Below are positions 22,907 to 31,690 of a stretch of 64,000 bases of DNA, piece by piece. The DNA is from Flavobacterium sp. TR2 (GTDB lineage Bacteria; Bacteroidota; Bacteroidia; Flavobacteriales; Flavobacteriaceae), in NCBI RefSeq assembly GCF_025252405.1, contig NZ_CP104307.1:3410001-3474000 (forward strand), in the 5' to 3' direction. Position 1 is the first letter of the stretch; each line of letters starts with the position of its first letter. The translations under genes and the position numbers were made by a program. The notes below the pieces were generated by a model. It was not told the DNA's origin and made no database searches. It saw only the letters and a program-made list of their open reading frames with translations.

Positions 22907-23479
22907 TTAGCAGCATTGCATTTTATTACTTATACGATTCCAAATAAAGCGGGATTTAGAATTGATTAATAAAATATGAAGTAATGCAATGATTATGGCA
23001 CCAGGTAAAAGATTTATGACAATTGTATAAAATAATTCATAGTTATGATATTCAGTTATATTAGGCATGATCGTTATGCCATCATTTTTATACTTTAATT
23101 TCAGTGATAAAAACACTGCTATAGATGCAAAATGAAATCCGTTGACAAAAAGGTGCAGAATGTATTCCCATCGAGGAAGCCCTCCTATAAATTCCCTGCT
23201 GTCTTTTTCAATGTATGCGTCTACGGCAAGTACTAAAAGGTCGAGAATCACAACTGCTAAACCTATTATAAATTTGATCTGGCAGTCCTGATTAAGGAAT
23301 AAGAAATATAGAATCGCTGGAAAGAAAACTGCTCTTAATGTGTGCGTAAGATGTTCTGTTCGGCTTTCGGGGTGATCGTGGAGTCTATATTTGAAGATAT
23401 GGAGGTAGAACCCGTCATATACTGCAAGGATGGAGAAAAGGATAAGTAAAATTGTGGTAATGATAATTGCTGTTTCCAT
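22907..23479 (-). CDS. Unknown five-span membrane protein
   Basis: 190 aa with about five hydrophobic segments (3-22, 50-64, 68-87, 108-127, 150-170), and a His/Arg-rich loop YRLHDHPESRTEHLTHTLR after the first span. I recognise no named family. It starts 6 bp after the Crp/Fnr gene and is the last gene of the long leftward unit that begins with arsR. Its stop abuts the promoter of RNA-like copy 3. Confidence 0.78.
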   Translation of the reverse strand: METAIIITTILLILFSILAVYDGFYLHIFKYRLHDHPESRTEHLTHTLRAVFFPAILYFLFLNQDCQIKFIIGLAVVILDLLVLAVDAYIEKDSREFIGGLPRWEYILHLFVNGFHFASIAVFLSLKLKYKNDGITIMPNITEYHNYELFYTIVINLLPGAIIIALLHILLINSKSRFIWNRISNKMQCC

Positions 23480-23485
23480 TTATTT

Positions 23486-24124
23486 TTAATTTAATAGAAA
23501 GCAAAAATAGGAAGCCGTCCGTAATGGATGAAAGGACAAATGTCCTCGAATTTGCTGGGTGATTTCTTTTCTTATGCGGCTTAAAGTCCTGCGTGTTATT
23601 CCAAGATAGCTTGCAATGTCATATACTGAAGCCTTGTTTACAACAGCAGGCTGTTCTTTAAGCATACGAATGTATTTTTCCTTTGCGTTTTCATTGCATA
23701 AGACACTGGCATACTGCTCCATCACCATATACTGCCGTTCGGCAATTGTCCTTCCTATATTCTGCCAGAGAGTACTCTTCTGATAGAGAATTTGGAGTTC
23801 AGTGTAACTGATTGTTATAAGTTCGGTATCTTCTACAGCCTGAATGGAAAGTTCCGAAGGCTGCTGGGAGATAAAGCTTTTATATGAAGCTGTGAGATTA
23901 TTTTCAGTGCAGAAGCAGGAAGTCACTTCTTCGGATTTTTCATTTACATAGTAAGTTCTGAGCAGCCCTTTTTTAATAAAAGCGGCTTCATGTGAGGTTT
24001 TCCCGATTTCTGCAAAATAACTGTTTCGGGATAATGTCCTTGTTTTGAAATACGGACTGTAATTTTCAAACTCCTGATCGCTGAGAGGCACGATGCTCTT
24101 TAAAAACAATTTAAAACTTTCCAT
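23486..24124 (-). CDS. Crp/Fnr-family transcriptional regulator
   Basis: 212 aa. The cyclic-nucleotide-type beta-roll is at about 25-120 (IKKGLLRTYYVN) and the helix-turn-helix VYDIASYLGITRRTLSRIRK at about 167-186. Bacteroidota have many of these with no known ligand. The recognition helix has R-T-L-S-R and lacks the Glu found in the FNR-type helix of the stress regulator at 17130, so it should read a different site. It is coupled to the membrane-protein gene downstream. Confidence 0.9.
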   Translation of the reverse strand: MESFKLFLKSIVPLSDQEFENYSPYFKTRTLSRNSYFAEIGKTSHEAAFIKKGLLRTYYVNEKSEEVTSCFCTENNLTASYKSFISQQPSELSIQAVEDTELITISYTELQILYQKSTLWQNIGRTIAERQYMVMEQYASVLCNENAKEKYIRMLKEQPAVVNKASVYDIASYLGITRRTLSRIRKEITQQIRGHLSFHPLRTASYFCFLLN

Positions 24125-24132
24125 AGCAGGTT

Positions 24133-24895
24133 TTATTTCGATACTTTAATATGCTTTTCTAAGCATAAACGCGTAAACGTCAGGAAGAGGACTTTTTCAA
24201 TAGCGCGGGCTGCTTTTTCAATATCACAAGGAACTCTTATGAATTCCACTTTTATACCGTCTTTTTTGGAAAGATTGCTGCTTTTTTCAATGGTTATGAC
24301 CGCATAACAGCTGTCTGGATTTCTATCTTTTGGTTTTCCAACTGCCCCTGCATTAATGGCATGAAAATAACTGCCTTTTTTATTGGGATTTTCTAGTATT
24401 CGATGATACGGCAGATGAGAATGTCCGCAGATGAGAATGTCCGCAGATAAGAATGTCTGTATTGGAATCAAGAAAGATGTCAGTGAAATCTTTCTCATTT
24501 TTGTCCTCAAGCAGATATTCCCTGTTGCTGTAAGGATTCCCATGAACCATCAAAATCTTTATAAGTTTGTTGGCTGTCTGGTATTCAAGTTTAATATGGG
24601 CAGGAAGAGCAGAAAGATATTTTATCTGCTCTTTACCCACAATCTGATATGCGTAGCTTTCAATGTCATTTGAACCGTCATTGTTTATTTCGACAGCTTT
24701 GACATCGTGATTTCCTGCAAGGGTAGGGATATGCTTTTTACGGATCTCGTTGATCATCGCATTGGGGCATAAATTGTAGCCTACTAAATCTCCTAGGCAG
24801 TAAACAGCATCAATATTCTGCTCTTCAATACTTTTTAGGGTCTGCTCCAATGCGGGGAAGTTTGCATGTATCTCCGATATTATTGCAATTCTCAT
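24133..24895 (-). pseudogene. Metallophosphoesterase disrupted by a 16-bp tandem duplication
   Basis: The first part (24895-24380) encodes a YfcE/MJ0936-type phosphodiesterase: DxH replaced by SEIHANF, then CLGDLVGY, AGNHD and ICGHSH. The second part (from about 24543 down to 24133, other frame) supplies the missing end, LPYHRILENPNKKG, then NAGAVGKPKDRN. The break is at a perfect 16-bp direct repeat (24411-24426 and 24427-24442). Deleting one unit joins the two frames into one normal ~250-aa protein. A third, imperfect unit (24443-24458) encodes ILICGHSH itself, so the gene carries a built-in slippage site. It lies 5 bp after the ACR3 gene. As sequenced it gives a 171-aa truncated product. 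Confidence 0.88.
24411..24458. repeat. Tandem 16-bp repeat inside the phosphoesterase gene
   Basis: Two perfect units GCAGATGAGAATGTCC (24411-24426, 24427-24442) and a third with two changes (24443-24458). Because 16 is not a multiple of three, each gain or loss shifts the reading frame. Confidence 0.93.
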
Positions 24896-24900
24896 TTTGT

Positions 24901-25986
24901 TTAAGCAGTTTCTGCAGATATCTGTTTTGTGAAATACTTTTTTCTGAACCAGAATGCAAGGTTTACCAGTGCTATAAGAGCAGGCACTTCTACCAATGGA
25001 CCTATAACACCTGCAAAAGCCTGGCCGCTGTTTATGCCGAATACCCCGATTGCCACGGCAATGGCAAGCTCGAAATTATTTCCAGTAGCTGTAAACGCAA
25101 TAGATGTAGCCTTTGAATAGTCAGCCCCAAAATATTTTCCTGTAAAAAAGCTGATGACAAACATCAAAGTAAAATAAATCACAAGCGGTATAGCAATACG
25201 AACAACGTCCATTGGGATTTGAACAATCAGTTCTCCTTTCAGGCTGAACATTACAATGATTGTAAAGAGCAGTGAAATAAGAGTAATCGGCGAGATAAAC
25301 GGCACATACTTAGTTTCGAACCACTTAGAACCTTTTAATACTATCAAAGTATAACGGCTTATGATTCCAAGAGCAAAAGGAATACCTAGATAGATACCGA
25401 CGCTCTCAGCAATCTGTCCAATGCTGATATTTACTTCAAAACCATCATATCCAAAATAGGGAGGTAGAATGGTTATAAAAATGTAAGCGTATACACTGTA
25501 AAGCAGCACCTGAAAAATGCTGTTTAGGGCAATAAGTCCTGCTGCATATTCACGGTTTCCGTCTGCCAGATCGTTCCATACCACAACCATGGCGATGCAG
25601 CGTGCCAGACCGATCAGGATCACTCCGATCATATATTCAGGATATCCATTCAAAAATAGCAACGCAAGCAAAAACATTATAATAGGGCCTACAATCCAGT
25701 TCAGCAGTAAAGAGGCGCCCAAGACTTTAGTGTTCTTGAAAACCTGTCCCATCTGTTCGTATTTTACTTTTGCCAGGGGCGGATACATCATAAGGATAAG
25801 CCCTATTGCCAATGGAATGTTTGTTGTTCCGCTGGAGAAAGAATTGATGAAATCTCCGCTGGAAGGAATAAAGTATCCGATAGCCACGCCAATAGCCATG
25901 GCAAGGAAAATCCAGAGGGTCAAGAAGCGGTCAAGGAAGCCTAGTTTTTTGCGTCCGACCACTGGTGCACAGTTATTTGCTGACAT
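24901..25986 (-). CDS. acr3: ACR3-family arsenite efflux permease
   Basis: 361 aa with ten membrane spans. The ACR3 signature Cys lies in the fourth span ([18 protein letters not shown]130), and a second conserved segment [19 protein letters not shown] is present near the C-terminus. It exports arsenite, and in some relatives antimonite, driven by the proton gradient. The gene begins 1 bp after the phosphatase gene of the same operon. The order ArsR, acetyltransferase, DUF6428, reductase, ACR3 is typical of Bacteroidota arsenic operons. Confidence 0.95.
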   Translation of the reverse strand: MSANNCAPVVGRKKLGFLDRFLTLWIFLAMAIGVAIGYFIPSSGDFINSFSSGTTNIPLAIGLILMMYPPLAKVKYEQMGQVFKNTKVLGASLLLNWIVGPIIMFLLALLFLNGYPEYMIGVILIGLARCIAMVVVWNDLADGNREYAAGLIALNSIFQVLLYSVYAYIFITILPPYFGYDGFEVNISIGQIAESVGIYLGIPFALGIISRYTLIVLKGSKWFETKYVPFISPITLISLLFTIIVMFSLKGELIVQIPMDVVRIAIPLVIYFTLMFVISFFTGKYFGADYSKATSIAFTATGNNFELAIAVAIGVFGINSGQAFAGVIGPLVEVPALIALVNLAFWFRKKYFTKQISAETA

Positions 25987-25987
25987 T

Positions 25988-26602
25988 TTATTTTTTTATT
26001 TGTGAGAATACATAAAACATTTCAGTTCCTATCTGCAGGCTGCGCTCCAAATAAGTTTCTTTCTGCTGAGGCGTTCCGTCAGAGATTTTTGGATCTTCAA
26101 AAGTAATCGGGATTCTTTTCTCAGCGCCTGCTATAAACGGGCATCCGCCGTCGGCCTGCGAGCAGGTCATTATTGCGACGAATCCGCTTTCAGGATTGAA
26201 ATCATCATCATAGGGCTTTGAAAAACCGATAACAGGAAGTTCATCAGCTGAATATTTTATGGAATAAATAGGGTTTGATCCCTCTGAAAGGGTTTTGATG
26301 TTGAATCCTGAATCCTTCAAAGTCTCCGCTGCCATTGGGAAAAGGGCGGTAGCCTCGGTTCCTCCTGAATAGCATGAAACGTTTTTGATGCCGTAATAGG
26401 CGGCCGCAGTCTGCGCCCAAACCTGCGATAAGTGGCTTCTTCTGGAATTGTGCGTGCAGATTAGGTTTAATCTGGTTTCCAGCTTACTGTGAACTTTAGT
26501 CTGAATGAAGTCGATTAATGGCTGCAGGACTGCTTTGCGATCTTCGGAGATCTGCTTAAAATCAAATGATTTAACGGTATTCTCAATTTGTGGGTATAAC
26601 AT
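25988..26602 (-). CDS. Arsenate reductase-like low-molecular-weight phosphatase
   Basis: 204 aa. The phosphatase loop CTHNSRR (C49 to R55) sits after a ~45-residue N-terminal helix; further Cys at SCYSGG and in [10 protein letters not shown] could provide the disulfide cascade. The Bacteroidota variant of ArsC-type reductase is longer than the usual 130-140 aa enzyme and matches this size. It converts arsenate to arsenite for export by ACR3. Physiological electron donor is probably thioredoxin. Confidence 0.88.
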   Translation of the reverse strand: MLYPQIENTVKSFDFKQISEDRKAVLQPLIDFIQTKVHSKLETRLNLICTHNSRRSHLSQVWAQTAAAYYGIKNVSCYSGGTEATALFPMAAETLKDSGFNIKTLSEGSNPIYSIKYSADELPVIGFSKPYDDDFNPESGFVAIMTCSQADGGCPFIAGAEKRIPITFEDPKISDGTPQQKETYLERSLQIGTEMFYVFSQIKK

Positions 26603-26629
26603 AGTTTTTTGGCTGTTATGGTTTATTGA

Positions 26630-27103
26630 TTAGCAGCATCCTCCGCCAGGAGTGCATGAATTAGCATTGTCTGCATTTAACTGAGATAATTTTACTTTAG
26701 GCTTGTCTGATGGGATTCCGCACTGCTCTTGAGCAAGGCAGGCTGTCTGTTTATTAAGCAGAGTGAAGTTTTTGCCGTTAAAATCCAAATCGTATTTCCC
26801 TATAGTATTGTTTTGGTACTCCACTTCAATTTCATTGTCTTCAATTCCCAATACTTTCTCCGAAAGTTCGATGATGTGGATCAGTTTCTGAGGTTTAAGC
26901 CTATGCTCATAATCATTGGCATCCCAAAGCTGGAAGTTTACAACAGTTTCTTTTCTTACTGTTCCACCGCAGTCAATGAAGTTTTTGGTAACCAAGCCTA
27001 CTTCCGTTACATGAAAGTATTCTGGTACAAATGTGCCATTTGGCAACTCAAAATTCACAGCCTCAACTGTTTTAAGCAATTCTTTAATTTCTGAAAGTTT
27101 CAT
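26630..27103 (-). CDS. DUF6428 family protein of arsenic operons
   Basis: 157 aa. The family is regularly found between arsR and the reductase in Bacteroidota. The C-terminal region is Cys-rich (TACLAQEQCG and a final SCTPGGGCC), which suggests binding of arsenite or another thiophilic metal. The N-terminal part KLSEIKELLKTVEAVNFELP is conserved in the family. Function not established. Confidence 0.85.
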   Translation of the reverse strand: MKLSEIKELLKTVEAVNFELPNGTFVPEYFHVTEVGLVTKNFIDCGGTVRKETVVNFQLWDANDYEHRLKPQKLIHIIELSEKVLGIEDNEIEVEYQNNTIGKYDLDFNGKNFTLLNKQTACLAQEQCGIPSDKPKVKLSQLNADNANSCTPGGGCC

Positions 27104-27135
27104 AATTTTTTATATTTAGTTAAACTATATTTTTA

Positions 27136-27621
27136 TTAAATAATAATAGAGCTTCTTCTTTCAAGAAGTACAGTATCTCTCCAGATACCATTCTGTTTTC
27201 CAATTTTTTCCCTTATTCCAAGTGTCCTGAAGCCTGCTTTTTCATGGATGCGAAGACTTGCAGTATTCTCAGGAAAAATCCCTGCCTGAAGTGTCCATAT
27301 TCCTTCTTTTTCGCTCTGTCGGACAAGTTCATTTAAAAGGGCAAGTCCGATTCCTTTTCCAGAATGTGCAGGATCGACATATACGCTTACTTCTGCAACT
27401 CCTGCATAAACGCAGCGTGAAGAAATAGGGGTAAGGGCAGCCCATCCGATTATTTTACGATCTTCTTCCATTACAATTCGGCAAGACTTAAGATGTGACT
27501 GATCCCAATCTTCCCATGATGGTGCGTTGGTCTGAAAAGTGGCATTGCCAGTATCCATTCCTTGTTGGTATATTTTTTTTACTTGATCCCAGTCTTCGGC
27601 TAAAAGATTTCTTATTTCCAT
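27136..27621 (-). CDS. arsN1: GNAT acetyltransferase, ArsN1-like
   Basis: 161 aa, start at 27621 (MEIRNLLAEDWDQVKKIY); a longer frame from 27681 would overlap arsR. The acetyl-CoA site reads VYVDPAHSGKGIGLALL, and the overall sequence is like phosphinothricin acetyltransferase. ArsN1 proteins acetylate arsinothricin, an organoarsenical antibiotic, so this would widen the operon to an organic arsenical. Assignment rests on similarity and on position beside arsR; other small amino-acid analogues are possible substrates. Confidence 0.8.
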   Translation of the reverse strand: MEIRNLLAEDWDQVKKIYQQGMDTGNATFQTNAPSWEDWDQSHLKSCRIVMEEDRKIIGWAALTPISSRCVYAGVAEVSVYVDPAHSGKGIGLALLNELVRQSEKEGIWTLQAGIFPENTASLRIHEKAGFRTLGIREKIGKQNGIWRDTVLLERRSSIII

Positions 27622-27631
27622 ATTTCTTAAA

Positions 27632-27964
27632 TTAGCAGCATTCGTTTCTTTTTTTGGCAAGATGATTTGATATATGCTCAAAGAATCCTTTTATCTTTTC
27701 GAGTCCAGGTTCGTTGATGCAGTAGCAAATTGAATTTCCTTCGATACTTCCTTTAATCAGCCCTGCATTTTTTAATTCTTTAAGATGCTGCGAAACCGTA
27801 GGTTGCGAGAGTGGAAGTTCGTTTACAATATCTCCGCAGATGCAGGCATCTACTTTTAATAAATATTCCATAATAGCGATACGCGCAGGATGCCCTAACG
27901 CTTTGGCTAAAACAGCCAGCTCATTCTGGCTTTCTGTAAAGTGATCTGTTTTTGTTGCTCCCAT
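27632..27964 (-). CDS. arsR: ArsR/SmtB-family arsenic repressor
   Basis: 110 aa, start at 27964 (MGATKTDHFTESQNEL). The winged-helix is clear: LSQPTVSQHLKELKNAGLI. Metalloid-binding Cys pairs are visible at VDACICGDIV (C41, C43) and at the C-terminal ECC. It represses the operon until arsenite is bound. An ATATTGCAATAT palindrome at 27977-27988 just above the start is a likely operator for autoregulation. Confidence 0.92.
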   Translation of the reverse strand: MGATKTDHFTESQNELAVLAKALGHPARIAIMEYLLKVDACICGDIVNELPLSQPTVSQHLKELKNAGLIKGSIEGNSICYCINEPGLEKIKGFFEHISNHLAKKRNECC

Positions 27965-27976
27965 CGTTTTATATTT

Positions 27977-27988
27977 ATATTGCAATAT
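27977..27988. promoter_or_regulatory. Palindrome, candidate ArsR operator
   Basis: ATATTGCAATAT is a perfect 12-bp palindrome, 12 bp upstream of the arsR start. On the minus strand it overlaps the -7-like TAATATTG, so repressor binding would block the promoter. Confidence 0.5.
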
Positions 27989-28223
27989 TACGATATAAAG
28001 TTCAATAGACAATGATTTTATGTTTTTATTTTTAATTTGTTTAATTACTTTGAGAGTGATTTAATTTGAAAAGTCTCTTAAAATATTGTTAAGGCAGTAT
28101 TCTGGTCTTTGTGTTTGCTGGGTAACTGAGTGGTTTGAATCCTGAATAGTTAACTTGACAGGATTTACAAACCATCTATTTTTTCAAGTAAAAGCTGGTT
28201 AAATGGTGTGTAAAAGGCATAAA

Positions 28224-28256
28224 AAAAACGCTAAATCCGAAAATTTAACGTTTCTT
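28224..28256 (-). terminator. Rho-independent terminator of the tRNA-Arg transcript
   Basis: On the minus strand an AACGTTAAATT arm, a short loop and ATTTAGCGTT form a hairpin followed by a run of eight T, immediately downstream of the tRNA. Confidence 0.75.
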
Positions 28257-28262
28257 TGAGAG

Positions 28263-28336
28263 TGACCTCGACAGGATTCAAACCTGTAACCTTCTGAGCC
28301 GTAATCAGATGCGCTATTCAGTTGCGCCACGAGGCC
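28263..28336 (-). tRNA. tRNA-Arg (anticodon ACG)
   Basis: 74 nt on the minus strand, beginning GGCCTCG and ending CGAGGTCA. The acceptor stem pairs (one G-T), the anticodon stem is TCTGA/TCAGA around loop TTACGGC, giving anticodon ACG, and the T-arm loop is TTTGAAT. CCA is not encoded. It lies at the border between accessory DNA on the left and ordinary genes on the right. Its terminal TCCTGTCGAGGTCAC recurs in the RNA-like elements. Confidence 0.95.
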
Positions 28337-28392
28337 TTTTTATTATCAATTAGCTATTTTTTTGTAGCTTTGTTGATTGCTTATTGCGGGTG

Positions 28393-28422
28393 CAAAGATA
28401 GACATAAATGTGAGATATACAA
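28393..28422 (-). promoter_or_regulatory. Promoter of the tRNA-Arg gene
   Basis: On the minus strand TTG (28420-28422), 19 bp, then TATCTTTG (28393-28400): a perfect Bacteroidota -33/-7 pair. It shows the consensus against which the activator-dependent promoters of the island are weaker. Confidence 0.8.
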
Positions 28423-28450
28423 GCGAAAAATAACAGAAAAATAAAAAAAA

Positions 28451-28963
28451 ATGAAGATTGAAAATTATATACGTGATATTCAGGGATTTCCAAAAGAAGG
28501 AATTTTGTTTAAAGATATCACACCTTTGCTAATTAACCCTGAAGCGCGAACAAATTGCTTAAGAATTTTGGTAAACTCTTTAGAAAATCAAAAAATAGAC
28601 AAAGTTGCGGGTGCCGAATCGCGTGGTTTTTTCTTTGGTATGCTGCTTGCTCAGGAATTGAATGCTGGATTTGTTCCAGTAAGGAAGCCAAAAAAGCTTC
28701 CGTTTGAGACGATTTCAGCTTCTTATGAGTTAGAATATGGAGTTGATAGTCTCGAAATGCATACTGATGCCATTAAAAAAGGAGATCGCGTTTTAATTCA
28801 CGATGATGTTTTGGCTACAGGAGGAACCGCAAAAGCAGTTTGTGAATTGGTTGAGAAACTTGGGGGCGAAATCGTACAATGCAATTTCTTGATGGAACTG
28901 ACTTTTCTTAACGGAAGAGAAAAAATTAAGAAATATCCCGTTTTTGCAGCTTTAACCTATTAA
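28451..28963 (+). CDS. apt: Adenine phosphoribosyltransferase
   Basis: 170 aa, full length. It begins with IQGFPKEGILFKDITPLL and contains AGAESRGFFFG and the PRPP-binding loop VLIHDDVLATGGTAKA. The enzyme salvages adenine with PRPP to AMP in the cytoplasm. It is monocistronic and converges with the response-regulator gene, overlapping its end by 4 bp. A -7 element TAGCTTTG lies at 28365-28372. Confidence 0.97.
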   Translation: MKIENYIRDIQGFPKEGILFKDITPLLINPEARTNCLRILVNSLENQKIDKVAGAESRGFFFGMLLAQELNAGFVPVRKPKKLPFETISASYELEYGVDSLEMHTDAIKKGDRVLIHDDVLATGGTAKAVCELVEKLGGEIVQCNFLMELTFLNGREKIKKYPVFAALTY

Positions 28964-29610
28964 ACAAAAACAATTTTATGCTTAATGGCATAAAGCACCA
29001 ATCCGATTCGGGTTTTTATTTCGAGTTTATCAAAAAGCGATTCTCTATAGCCGTCAATGGTCTTTGGGCTCAAACACATTTCAGACGCGATTTCCTTATA
29101 CGTCATTTCGGTGCAGGCGTGTTTGATAAAAACAATTTCTTTTTCTTTTAAGCTGATCTTTTTGTTATCGCTATTGACTTTATTGATCAGCATTCCAGAA
29201 ACTAGTTCGGTAAAATAAAAGCCCTTTTCTACAACGCATTCAATCGCCTCTTTAAAAATTTCAGGCGAAGTGTCTTTCAGCAGATAACCTTTTGCTCCGT
29301 TTGTAATCATTTTAATGATAATTTCTTCATCATCATTCACAGACAAAGCAATTACTTTTAAATCAGGCCTATTGTCTTTAAGCCATTTCATGGTGCTTAA
29401 TCCGTCGAGGACAGGCATATTTACATCCAATAAAATTAAATCAACATCAACAGAGTTATGCTCTTCGAGATAGTCTATAAATACTTTCCCGTTTTCAAAA
29501 CGTTCTATAACATCATAATCGCCAAAACTTTTAATCAGCAGTTCTAGAGACTGGGAAAAAAGCAAATGGTCGTCTACAATTAGTATCTTTTTTTTAGAAT
29601 TAGTCTTCAT
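28960..29610 (-). CDS. LuxR/NarL-type response regulator
   Basis: 216 aa. The receiver has D62 (LLDVNMPVLDG) and the C-terminal HTH ends MTYKEIASEMCLSPKTIDGY. It pairs with the HisKA_3 kinase whose gene overlaps its start by 11 bp. It is the last gene in a four-gene leftward set, divergent from a three-gene operon of large unknown proteins and a muramidase, which it may control. Confidence 0.93.
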   Translation of the reverse strand: MKTNSKKKILIVDDHLLFSQSLELLIKSFGDYDVIERFENGKVFIDYLEEHNSVDVDLILLDVNMPVLDGLSTMKWLKDNRPDLKVIALSVNDDEEIIIKMITNGAKGYLLKDTSPEIFKEAIECVVEKGFYFTELVSGMLINKVNSDNKKISLKEKEIVFIKHACTEMTYKEIASEMCLSPKTIDGYRESLFDKLEIKTRIGLVLYAIKHKIVFV

Positions 29611-30382
29611 GGTCTTGGGTTAAAGGATATTCGATGGTTACACTGGTTCCAGTATTGTCTGAGTTTAAGATTAGATGAGCGCCAATGAGTTTGGCTCTTA
29701 ATTTCATATTGTTTAATCCGATTCCTGAATTTGACTTTTTGATGTCGTATCCGATTCCGAAGTCTTTTAATTTTAAAATAAAAAGAGAATCGGTCGTTTC
29801 AATATGAACATCAAACAAATCGCTTCTGGAATGTTTTAAGCTGTTGTGAAGCGCTTCTTGGAAAATTCTGTAAATAATGAGTTCGTGCTCTTCACTTATT
29901 GCTGGAACAGTTCCAATTTGATTAAAATTGAATTTGATCTTTTTCAGTTTCTTAATTCGTTCCAAATCCTGTTGAATAGCTTCGAGAAAGTTATTTTGAA
30001 GAAGATTGTCCTTGTTTATAATCCGCGAGAGGATTCTTAGTTCATCTAAAGATTTTGCGAGAACAGCTTTTAAATCTTTGAGTTCATTAATTTGTACATT
30101 TTTACTGCTGATGCAAATATTAAGCTGCATTATGGCAACCGAAATAATCTGTCCGATATTGTCGTGCAGCTCTTTGCTGATTTCAGATAGAGTCTGGTCT
30201 TTTATTTCAATCCTAGTTTTTACCAATTCGGACTGGAAATACAAATCGGCTTCCATTTTTTCTACTAAAAACTTGTTTCTTTTCTTCAAGAAATAGAAGA
30301 AAATGACAAGTACAATAACGACTAAGGTAAAGAAGACAATACCTAAGGAAATAACTAATAGTTGTATTTCTTTTCGCTCCAT
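29600..30382 (-). CDS. Sensor histidine kinase, HisKA_3/NarX type
   Basis: 260 aa. One N-terminal membrane span (about 8-31), a coiled stretch, and the HisKA_3 phospho-acceptor ELHDNIGQ (H73), then HATPase with DFGIGYD and SNSGIGLNNMK. There is no extracellular sensor domain, so the signal probably enters through the membrane or a partner protein. Its start overlaps the end of a membrane-protein gene by 28 bp, and that protein is a plausible sensing partner. Confidence 0.92.
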   Translation of the reverse strand: MERKEIQLLVISLGIVFFTLVVIVLVIFFYFLKKRNKFLVEKMEADLYFQSELVKTRIEIKDQTLSEISKELHDNIGQIISVAIMQLNICISSKNVQINELKDLKAVLAKSLDELRILSRIINKDNLLQNNFLEAIQQDLERIKKLKKIKFNFNQIGTVPAISEEHELIIYRIFQEALHNSLKHSRSDLFDVHIETTDSLFILKLKDFGIGYDIKKSNSGIGLNNMKLRAKLIGAHLILNSDNTGTSVTIEYPLTQDHED

Positions 30383-31002
30383 ATAAATCCTATTATAAAA
30401 CAGCTATGCGCCAGTAAATTTAAAATAAACACGACGAGGCTAAAGATAGAATCGTCTTGCTTGATTAGAAACCAATTGATAGCCAGCATAAAAGGTGTAA
30501 AAGGAACATGAAAAACAAGTATTCCGAGAATGTACCAGAAAAAGACCGATTTTTTTAAATTCAGTATTTTTTCCGAATTGAAAATCTCAATCAGATACAG
30601 GCAGGATAATATCAAAACTAATAGTACACCAATTGCAAAACTATAGGTAAAAGAACGGTTTATGTCTTCTTTGAAATATAAAATATTTAAGAAAAAGGAA
30701 ACGATAAACAGCATTAAAAAAAGTACAGCCGAAATTCTGTGATCTTTTTTGGTAAGCAGGGCTCTTAGAAGTAAAATATAGGCAGAGAGGCTGGCAAACA
30801 TATAGAAATTGTACACATAAAAATTCAATAAACCCGTCCATTGGGTGAAATAATAGCCTACAATTTCGATTACAATAGAAAACCAGATTAAAATTACTAA
30901 AAATTTAGCTTTATTGCCAGGAAGTTTTGGCAGTGCAAACAAACCAATCGTTCCTGACAATAAAGCCATATAGATGATATAAGATCTTAGAAATTCGAAC
31001 AT
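30355..31002 (-). CDS. Unknown seven-span membrane protein beside the kinase
   Basis: 215 aa with about seven evenly spaced hydrophobic segments and no soluble domain. Family not recognised; the topology recalls the 7TM sensor modules that accompany short kinases. It overlaps the kinase gene by 28 bp and follows the 141-aa gene by 5 bp. Confidence 0.8.
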   Translation of the reverse strand: MFEFLRSYIIYMALLSGTIGLFALPKLPGNKAKFLVILIWFSIVIEIVGYYFTQWTGLLNFYVYNFYMFASLSAYILLLRALLTKKDHRISAVLFLMLFIVSFFLNILYFKEDINRSFTYSFAIGVLLVLILSCLYLIEIFNSEKILNLKKSVFFWYILGILVFHVPFTPFMLAINWFLIKQDDSIFSLVVFILNLLAHSCFIIGFIWSEKKYNY

Positions 31003-31007
31003 ATTTT

Positions 31008-31433
31008 TTAGTATAATAAGCTAGGCGGTCTTCCTATGTTTCCGTAATTCATCGGTTCAATGCTTTGTATGTCTGAAGAAGCTTCTTGCATCATGGCAAA
31101 ACTCTGTACTTTTGCGCTATCTGCTGCTTTTTTGCCTGTAGGAACAAGAAATAAGGTAGTTAATCCAGCTTTTTCTCCGTGTTTTTCATCATTTGGATAA
31201 ACTCCAAAATAAAAACGGATTCCATCTACGTTATAACCATCTTTTGCGCCATTGGTTTTGATATAATGGATATAGTTTTCCAATTCTTCCAAAGAATACC
31301 AAATTGCATTGGCATCTTCTTTTTCGTCTTTTAGCGCTCTTAGAGAAGCTCTTTTATTGTTGTAGTTCACATTTAATTGTCTGGCAAATTCTTTAGTGAT
31401 CAACTGACTCGGTTTTGCGGGTGGATTTTTCAT
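31008..31433 (-). CDS. Unknown 141-aa soluble protein heading the kinase operon
   Basis: No signal peptide or membrane span. Features are a central AIWYSLEELENYIHYIKTNG and GIRFYFGVYPNDEKHGEKAGLTTLFLVP, then a glycine/proline-rich end NYGNIGRPPSLLY. Family not recognised. It has a good promoter (31494-31524) and is divergent from the 671-aa gene, so it probably belongs to that module. Confidence 0.75.
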   Translation of the reverse strand: MKNPPAKPSQLITKEFARQLNVNYNNKRASLRALKDEKEDANAIWYSLEELENYIHYIKTNGAKDGYNVDGIRFYFGVYPNDEKHGEKAGLTTLFLVPTGKKAADSAKVQSFAMMQEASSDIQSIEPMNYGNIGRPPSLLY

Positions 31434-31493
31434 GTTTTTTATTTATTAATTGGTTAAAGGTTTAGCTAACAGCTTTTTGAGTTGTTTACAGGG

Positions 31494-31524
31494 CAAAATT
31501 ATCTGAAACAAAAAATTTCGGCAA
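31494..31524 (-). promoter_or_regulatory. Promoter of the kinase operon
   Basis: On the minus strand TTG (31522-31524), 20 bp, then TAATTTTG (31494-31501), close to the Bacteroidota consensus, 61 bp above the 141-aa gene. Confidence 0.65.
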
Positions 31525-31690
31525 GGGGAAATATACCCTTTTTTGTTTAGGTAAAATTATTTAAAAAAATGGGTTAAAGTGCTGTTACATAATATTTTAT
31601 AAAAATAGAATTTTACATCGTCAGTTTTGAGCTAAAAAACAGGCAATCATAAATGTAACCTATTAAGTAATCAATTAAATTTTTTAAATT

